Of a stretch of DNA of 9,955 bases, positions 6,491 to 9,955 are shown in pieces. Both the position numbers and the translations under genes were made by a program. A model generated the notes under the pieces. The model was given only the letters and a program-made list of their open reading frames with translations, was not told where the DNA came from and did no database searches. This DNA comes from Candidatus Bathyarchaeota archaeon (GTDB taxonomy: Archaea > Thermoproteota > Bathyarchaeia > Bathyarchaeales > Bathycorpusculaceae), in contig DAOUTL010000038.1 in NCBI GenBank assembly GCA_030626685.1, forward strand, positions 1 to 9,955. The letters are read 5' to 3'. Positions within the stretch are counted from its first letter, which is position 1, and each line of letters begins with the position of its first letter.

Positions 6491-6910
6491 TTGAAAATCC
6501 GAGGAATTCTCGAGGACGATGGACATGCCTACATTCATGCGTTTATCATATGCCTCCCTCAGATAAAGAAGATAGCACCAATCGTGTTTTTGGTCGACCT
6601 CGGAGCAACAACTACAACAATCTTAGAAGGAGATTGTATAAGGCTGGGAATCGATTGCGACAGTCTTGAAAAAGCGCCTGGACCCACCGTCGTGCCCGGC
6701 GGAAAGACAGAGACATACATAATGTGTGATGCATTTCTTATCTTCGAAACCACAGAAGGAGAATTGGAATACGAAAAACTAGAAAAGATCGATGTACTCA
6801 AGCCGAAAACCGATAGCATACTTTTGCCTTTTAGCTTACTCGGAGTTGACATTATCAGCAGGTTTAAACTCACATACAGCAAAAATGACGGCTTGCTACT
6901 GGAAAAATGA
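6491..6910 (+). CDS. retropepsin-like aspartic protease
   Basis: A 139-residue protein starting at TTG 6491, with GGTGG ten bases upstream. It carries a retroviral-type aspartic protease signature, VFLVDLGATTTTI (D36), where the family usually has D-[TS]-G-A, and a C-terminal SLLGVDIISRFKLTYS (116-130) matching the conserved LLGxDhLsrf strand-helix of retropepsin-like enzymes. These are half-size subunits that dimerise, each giving one catalytic Asp. The usual Thr after the Asp is replaced by Leu (DLGA), which may lower activity or mark a ligand-binding relative. It lies 31 bases after the regulator in the same direction, so the two are probably one operon. No signal peptide or membrane segment is seen. 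The fold assignment is fairly good; protease activity and substrate are unknown. Confidence 0.68.
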   Translation: MKIRGILEDDGHAYIHAFIICLPQIKKIAPIVFLVDLGATTTTILEGDCIRLGIDCDSLEKAPGPTVVPGGKTETYIMCDAFLIFETTEGELEYEKLEKIDVLKPKTDSILLPFSLLGVDIISRFKLTYSKNDGLLLEK

Positions 6911-6949
6911 ATCCAGTTACATAAACCAGTTTGAAATGCGCGACCAATG

Positions 6950-6962
6950 ACAAAAATTTTTA
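6950..6962. terminator. bidirectional oligo-A/T terminator
   Basis: An A5T5 palindrome in the 49-base gap between the convergent retropepsin gene (ends 6910) and coiled-coil gene (ends 6960) gives a T run on both strands and could end both transcripts. Confidence 0.4.
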
Positions 6963-7478
6963 ACTCCGTAGCCTTTTAAGTTGGTCAACAAGTTCTCGAA
7001 TTTCGTTGATCATGGCTCGATGTTCCTCCATGGCTTTCGCAAACGTTTCCATGACCATGATTTGATGTTCCTGGATTTTCTCGAGTCGTTCAAGCCTCTC
7101 TTCCATGTGTTCCACTCGACTTGGCATGAGCAAATAATCATAAGCAAGCTGAGGATCCAAAATGTCTAACTCGCCAAGCCCCTCACTTTCATCAACCTTT
7201 GCAACATCGCTGCTAAACTCAAAATATCTTCCAACAAGCCTAGCTAACGGATCTGAAACTGCAAAATGAGGCTTCCTAGAAAGAGAAGGCCTACCCAACC
7301 TCATATCAAACTTCTCCTCTAAAACGTGAGCAAGCCAGCAAGCCTCATAAAATGCATCAAACAACAACCCATAACTATCCCGACCATAAACAACATCACA
7401 AAAGATCTCTAGGCTACCAGTATTCTTACGCACAGTCAAACCACACTCCCTCCCCACCAGCTGAGTCCAATTAGTCAA
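6960..7478 (-). CDS. uncharacterised protein with C-terminal coiled coil
   Basis: A 172-residue frame from TTG 7478 to TAA 6960. I do not recognise the family. Residues 1-115 look globular, with alternating strands and helices (RECGLTVRKNTGSLEIFCDVVYGRDSYGLLFDAFYEACWLAHVLEEKF). An acidic linker (about 93-107) leads to a long amphipathic coiled coil from about residue 118 to the end (RVEHMEERLERLEKIQEH onwards), so it probably oligomerises. The TTG has no good ribosome-binding site. The same frame stays open upstream through 12 codons of plausible protein (PSRAIDWRRVEL) to a TAG and then further coding-like sequence, so the protein was probably once longer. It has its own transcription unit, convergent with the retropepsin operon. 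The cellular role cannot be inferred from this sequence. Confidence 0.6.
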   Translation of the reverse strand: MTNWTQLVGRECGLTVRKNTGSLEIFCDVVYGRDSYGLLFDAFYEACWLAHVLEEKFDMRLGRPSLSRKPHFAVSDPLARLVGRYFEFSSDVAKVDESEGLGELDILDPQLAYDYLLMPSRVEHMEERLERLEKIQEHQIMVMETFAKAMEEHRAMINEIRELVDQLKRLRS

Positions 7479-7559
7479 CTCAACCCTACGCCAATCAATA
7501 GCCCTAGAAGGCTACTTCAAAACAGAAAACTTAAAAGCCACATTATGCAACCTCACCAC
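7479..7559 (-). pseudogene. upstream in-frame segment of the coiled-coil gene, interrupted by TAG
   Basis: In the exact frame of the coiled-coil protein, GTG 7559 (or GTG 7556) opens VVRLHNVAFKFSVLK, then TAG at 7514-7512, then PSRAIDWRRVE leading into the 7478 start. The pre-TAG peptide looks like genuine protein, and a G-rich ribosome-binding-like stretch and a TATA-like element (minus strand, about 7624-7612) lie upstream. The simplest reading is a nonsense mutation in the fifteenth to sixteenth codon of the original gene. Amber readthrough is less likely because TAG ends other genes here. Confidence 0.45.
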
Positions 7560-7600
7560 CCTATCCCCACCAACCTTCTAAAAATGAGGTGGTGCAGCGA

Positions 7601-7628
7601 ATCGTTAACGCAAATTTATGCTAACGAT
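7601..7628. repeat. inverted repeat ATCGTTA ... TAACGAT
   Basis: A seven-base perfect inverted repeat (7601-7607 and 7622-7628) with an AT-rich loop and extra GCA/TGC pairing inside. It lies upstream of the coiled-coil gene and downstream of the NYN gene, over the likely TATA element of the former. It could be an operator or a hairpin terminator for the NYN transcript. Confidence 0.4.
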
Positions 7629-7694
7629 AATAAAGAGACAGCTGTAGCTAACAAGTCGCAGCAAACTTCTAGTGTGGAATTTTAGGCGCCCCAG

Positions 7695-8240
7695 TCAAGG
7701 CTTCGACATTACAATTAAGTCTTTAGTAATTTCATATTTTTCATCACAAGCATCTAATAGCTGGTTGTGAACGTACATTGGTGGAGTCTTTGAATAATAC
7801 AAGATTGTTACTACTCCCTCCTCTTTTGCGACGTTCACGGCCGGAACGAAATCACTATCTCCAGTAACCAAAATTGCTTTATCGATAGCTCCTTTACAAC
7901 TGAGCTTACATAAATCCACAGAAAACCATATGTCTACACCTTTTTGCTTAAATGCATTTCCTATCTTTTGCAATCTTCCTAGTCTAATTTCGAATCTTGG
8001 CAATTTCCTTAAATGTGCCATGAAAGCATCCATTCGCGAGTACCTTTTTCTTTCCGTTTCTGTTGGAGGATCGCTTTGATATGGCATACAGTGATAATAA
8101 TAAGTTCTCACTCTTTCACAACCAGCGTTACTACATAATATATCAGAAAACTTTTCATAACTAAACGCTGGTCTCTTGAACACTTTCTCTAACACGTTAT
8201 TAAAGTAAGCACCGTCAATCTGAACAATAGCTTTACTCAT
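7695..8240 (-). CDS. NYN-domain (LabA/DUF88-like) ribonuclease
   Basis: A 181-residue protein that is essentially one NYN domain, a PIN-fold nuclease family related to LabA and DUF88 proteins. Conserved acids are visible at D9 (VQIDGAYF), D103 (QKGVDIWFSVDL), D109, and D128 and D130 (AILVTGDSDFVPAV). This is the expected set for a Mg-dependent RNase, and the length is normal for the family. The start is ATG 8240. A TATA-like AT-rich element (minus strand, about 8273-8262) about 27 bases upstream suggests a leaderless transcript. It appears monocistronic, with the Trp-rich gene divergent from it. NYN proteins act in RNA turnover and are recurrent in defence islands. The specific RNA target is unknown. 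Confidence 0.85.
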   Translation of the reverse strand: MSKAIVQIDGAYFNNVLEKVFKRPAFSYEKFSDILCSNAGCERVRTYYYHCMPYQSDPPTETERKRYSRMDAFMAHLRKLPRFEIRLGRLQKIGNAFKQKGVDIWFSVDLCKLSCKGAIDKAILVTGDSDFVPAVNVAKEEGVVTILYYSKTPPMYVHNQLLDACDEKYEITKDLIVMSKP

Positions 8241-8271
8241 GCATAAGCAATCTGGGAATTAGAAATAAATA

Positions 8272-8297
8272 CCTATCGTCCTAAAGCGAACGATAGG
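8272..8297. repeat. inverted repeat CCTATCGT ... ACGATAGG
   Basis: Two perfect eight-base arms (8272-8279, 8290-8297) separated by ten bases. It lies directly at the promoter of the NYN gene and upstream of the divergent Trp-rich gene, a position suited to an operator. The half-site AACGATA is shared with the inverted repeat at 7601-7628. Confidence 0.5.
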
Positions 8298-8332
8298 GGG
8301 TATAAGCAATAGTATTCAGAGATGCGCGCGCA

Positions 8333-8376
8333 TAAAAATATATATCCTATACATATACTACTAAGTAGTTAGGGGA
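8333..8376 (+). promoter_or_regulatory. promoter of the Trp-rich gene
   Basis: A TATA box (AAAAATATATAT, about 8334-8345) directly follows a TGCGCGCGCA palindrome (8323-8332). Initiation would fall near 8368, just before AGGGG (8371-8375), a weak ribosome-binding site five bases from the ATG at 8381. Confidence 0.45.
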
Positions 8377-8380
8377 TTAT

Positions 8381-8722
8381 ATGAAAACACTGGAAAGAAA
8401 ACTAGAAATCCCTCCCGAACCCAAGAAAATACAAGAATCTATCCTTGCTTTGCGTTCACGCTTAAGCCCGAGCAGTGGAATTGACTGGGACTCGTTGGCT
8501 GTTTGGGCCGGGAACAGGATTCCACAGTACCTTTGGGCAAAATGGAAAATGAAACTTAGAGAGGAGGGCTTTACGTGGCAGAGGTTCCTAAAACTAATGA
8601 AGTATAGAACCGCCGATGCGATTCTTTGGGCGAATGGTAGAATATCGTGGGAGGACTTTGTGAACAAGGTTTTAGAATCCATTAGGGGACCCCTCGGTAA
8701 GGCTCTAATCGAAAGTGGCTAG
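8381..8722 (+). CDS. uncharacterised small Trp-rich protein
   Basis: A 113-residue protein from ATG 8381 to TAG 8722; I do not recognise it. It holds seven tryptophans (36, 42, 52, 55, 66, 83, 90), far above average, spread over an apparently all-helical body: DSLAVWAGNRIPQYLWAKWKMKL, then TWQRFLKLMKYRTADAILWANG, then ISWEDFVNKVLESI. The spacing suggests three or four amphipathic helices with Trp at the packed faces or at a nucleic-acid or protein interface. There is no signal peptide or convincing membrane segment. It has a good promoter, is divergent from the NYN RNase, and shares its inverted-repeat region. This could mean a functional partnership, but no function can be assigned. Confidence 0.7.
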   Translation: MKTLERKLEIPPEPKKIQESILALRSRLSPSSGIDWDSLAVWAGNRIPQYLWAKWKMKLREEGFTWQRFLKLMKYRTADAILWANGRISWEDFVNKVLESIRGPLGKALIESG

Positions 8723-9021
8723 AAGTCTATCGGCGCGAAATGTCAAAACCATCCTATCAAAGAACAATAAAATAAAGATAAAAACCAAAAAATAGCAACA
8801 ACAAAGGGGATTTGCGGGTGATATCACCATGGTGGGGAGGGTTCAAATCCAACCCCCTGCGCTTTAGGATGAACCCGTGATCGGAAATGGTGACCCTGGG
8901 GGGCGACTTCATAATACCAAACCAAATCATAATTTAACACTCAACTCAATTAGGCGCTCAAGTTAAGGTCTGTCTTCACTTTTAAACCTAAACCATTTAA
9001 GAGGCTTTCATCTTGTAGCAC
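8723..9021. other. AT-rich spacer holding a structured G+C-rich core
   Basis: About 300 bases without a supported coding frame. The flanks (8740-8805 and 8911-8970) are very A/T-rich. The centre (8806-8905) is G+C-rich and is listed separately as a candidate RNA. A TATA-like TTTTAAAC (about 8979-8986) near the right end probably serves the nucleotidyltransferase gene. Confidence 0.5.
8806..8905 (+). ncRNA. candidate structured RNA or tRNA-remnant element
   Basis: A G+C-rich island in AT-rich DNA. GGTTCAAATCC (8840-8850) is an exact match to the tRNA T-arm/B-box consensus, and CCCCTGC (8854-8860) can pair with GCGGGTG (8814-8820) at six of seven positions, as an acceptor stem would. However, only about 15 bases lie between that 5' arm and the T-arm, so no D or anticodon arm fits and this is not a full tRNA. 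Alternative stems include GGATTTG (8808-8814) with CAAATCC (8844-8850), GCGGGT (8814-8819) with ACCCGT (8873-8878), and nested palindromes at 8818-8834. It could be a structural ncRNA, a tRNA relic or an integration-site remnant. The strand is uncertain. Confidence 0.35.
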
Positions 9022-9414
9022 GTGAACTTGGTGTTTATCGTGATCACCACCTACGCCAAAACCGTTGAACAACTAAAAAACAGACTCATAAAGGAACTTG
9101 GAGACAGAATAGAATCTATTGTCCTTTACGGTTCAGTTGCCAAAAAAACGACGCACGAAGAAAGCGACATAGACCTCCTCATAGTCACACGAGAAGAAGA
9201 CAAAAGCCTCTACAACAAGATTTCAAAAATCAGAACACAAGTAGACCTAAAAAGCAACACACTCACAGCCATAGTTCACCTAACAAACAAAGAACTTGAA
9301 CGCTACACCAAGCTCGGCTCCCCCTTCATAAAAACCGTAGCAGAAGAAGGAATAATACTCTATGACAAAGGAAACTTCAAAAAACTTCGCCAAAGCCTCA
9401 TTGGAAAGAGCTGA
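9022..9414 (+). CDS. MNT-type minimal nucleotidyltransferase (MntA-like antitoxin)
   Basis: A pol-beta-like minimal nucleotidyltransferase of 130 residues from GTG 9022, or 124 from GTG 9040, which has GGTG six bases upstream and gives the more typical start MITTYAKTVEQL. The signature VLYGSVAKKTTHEESDIDLLIV shows the GS (37-38) and the DxD pair D49/D51. The third carboxylate usually found in the next strand is not obvious (LTAIVHLT). In MNT/HEPN modules this protein modifies and silences the HEPN RNase by adding AMP units. The HEPN gene overlaps its 3' end by 53 bases, so the two are translationally linked. A TATA-like TTTTAAAC near 8979-8986 precedes it. The family is secure; activity is uncertain given the damaged partner. 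Confidence 0.85.
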   Translation: MNLVFIVITTYAKTVEQLKNRLIKELGDRIESIVLYGSVAKKTTHEESDIDLLIVTREEDKSLYNKISKIRTQVDLKSNTLTAIVHLTNKELERYTKLGSPFIKTVAEEGIILYDKGNFKKLRQSLIGKS

Positions 9415-9768
9415 AAAAGCCCTAAAATCAGCCAAACTGCTTGAACAAAACGGAGAACTCGAAGACGCCGCCTCAAGAGCCTACTATGCCATGTTCCACG
9501 CCGCAAGAACCATCCTATCCAGCAAAGGCGTAACCGCAAAACCCACCGAGGAACCATATTCCTCTTCAGCGAAAAAATAGTGAAGCGAGGCATCCTCAGC
9601 GAAGAATTTGCAGACACACTCAGAAAAGCCTTCGACCTAAGACAAAAAAGCGACTATGAACTCTACACCCAACTCAACACCAAACTATATTTGGCTCCAA
9701 ATAGAGGGGCCTACACCCATTGCACACGCACACACTTAAAAAACATGTCAAAAAACTATATAACGTGA
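9362..9768 (+). pseudogene. HEPN-domain protein, frameshifted and C-terminally altered
   Basis: The head (9362-9580) encodes a HEPN start: KASLERAEKALKSAKLL, then AASRAYYAMFHAARTILSSKG, with the R-x6-H-like RAYYAMFH core of this subfamily, which has RNase activity in known toxins. The frame then reads AKPTEEP and stops at TAG. In another frame from 9541 the sequence continues THRGTIFLFSEKIVKRGILSEEFADTLRKAF and DLRQKSDYELYT, the expected next part of HEPN. One extra A in the A4 run at 9538-9541 would join them as GVTAKTHRGTIFLF, so this is a one-base deletion, or conceivably a slippage site. After about 9680 the tail (KLYLAPNRGAYTHC) no longer looks like HEPN, so the C-terminus is also damaged. 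The toxin is probably dead. Confidence 0.75.
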
Positions 9769-9774
9769 AACGTT
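9755..9774 (+). promoter_or_regulatory. promoter region of the dCTP deaminase-like gene
   Basis: ACTATATAA (9755-9763) is a TATA box about 50 bases before the ATG at 9811. A small inverted repeat AACGT-GAA-ACGTT (9762-9774) overlaps its end and could be an operator. Confidence 0.4.
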
Positions 9775-9810
9775 CAGTAATGCTAAGAAAGCGTTTAGAG
9801 GTTTCAATGA

Positions 9811-9955
9811 ATGTGCATCTTAGGTAAAGACAAACTGAAAGAACTCATCAAAAAATACAAATGCATATACCCGTATGACTACAATCTGCTCGACGGAGAC
9901 AGCTACGTCTTAACAGTTAAAAAGGAAACAACCCTCCACTATTTAGAGCATAAAA
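9811..9955 (+). CDS. dCTP deaminase/dUTPase-like protein, N-terminal fragment
   Basis: The first 48 codons of a gene that runs off the right edge. The ATG at 9811 has AGAGGT (9797-9802) eight bases upstream. The product begins MCILGKDKLKELIKKYKCIYPYD, followed by LLDGDSYVLTVKKETT, which matches the N-terminus of archaeal dCTP deaminases and related dUTPases. In these, a short helix (IL..eikeLi) is followed by a conserved DG/GDSYxL strand before the jelly-roll core. Such enzymes convert dCTP to dUTP or hydrolyse dUTP to keep uracil out of DNA; they are also known as phage-defence nucleotide-depletion enzymes. The catalytic region is not in view, so I cannot tell deaminase from dUTPase or judge whether it is intact. 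Confidence 0.65.
   Translation, partial: MCILGKDKLKELIKKYKCIYPYDYNLLDGDSYVLTVKKETTLHYLEHK

Noticed and set aside
7512..7514. TAG as a pyrrolysine codon
   Set aside because: TAG is used as the terminal stop of other genes in the window, and no pyl genes are visible; a nonsense mutation is simpler.
7584..7685. Plus-strand 33-residue frame starting MRWCSESLTQ
   Set aside because: No ribosome site, no recognisable family, and it runs over the inverted repeat and promoter region of the minus-strand gene.
8806..8870. A complete tRNA gene
   Set aside because: The T-arm-like motif and acceptor-like pairing leave no room for D and anticodon arms, and two of five T-stem pairs mismatch.
1..9955. CRISPR array or insertion sequence
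   Set aside because: No regularly spaced direct repeats of 25-40 bases and no transposase or integrase motif were seen.

Overview
The window looks archaeal. Spaced TATA-like boxes sit about 25-35 bases ahead of several starts, some transcripts look leaderless, and GTG and TTG starts are frequent. Many families are typical of uncultivated archaea: small zinc ribbons, winged-helix regulators, MNT/HEPN pairs, NYN and PIN nucleases. My guess is a mesophilic or moderately thermophilic TACK-type archaeon, for example a Bathyarchaeia-like lineage. No rRNA or other lineage marker fixes this.

Layout, left to right. (1) 1-1403, minus strand: a UvrD-like helicase running off the left edge and lacking its Walker A region, preceded by a small HTH gene and a small zinc-ribbon gene. 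(2) 1585-3329: a head-to-head pair with only 41 bases between starts. On the minus strand is a PIN-domain nuclease with a zinc knuckle; on the plus strand is an RNase HIII. Their N-termini look alike, as if both carried the same TBP-like substrate-binding domain. (3) 3433-6910: a two-sided module. On the minus strand are a large subtilisin-family protease (probably starting at a CTG codon) and a small PD-(D/E)xK-like nuclease. On the plus strand are a winged-helix regulator and a retropepsin-like aspartic protease. The shared promoter region holds direct and inverted repeats over both TATA boxes. (4) 6960-7559: a coiled-coil protein of unknown function whose frame continues upstream through one TAG codon. 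(5) 7695-8722: a NYN-domain RNase and a divergent small Trp-rich protein. (6) 8723-9021: an AT-rich spacer containing a G+C-rich, structure-prone stretch with a tRNA T-arm-like motif. (7) 9022-9768: an MNT nucleotidyltransferase overlapping a HEPN gene that is frameshifted and apparently altered at its C-terminus. (8) 9811-end: the start of a dCTP deaminase/dUTPase-like gene.

Taken together this is an accessory, defence-like region rich in nucleases and proteases, with several broken or truncated genes that indicate turnover. The two most coherent candidate systems are the RNase HIII/PIN pair, which suggests sensing or clearing RNA-DNA hybrids with two nucleases sharing a recognition domain, and the divergent subtilase + nuclease / regulator + retropepsin module. 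Both are inferences from layout and motifs; no function has been shown.
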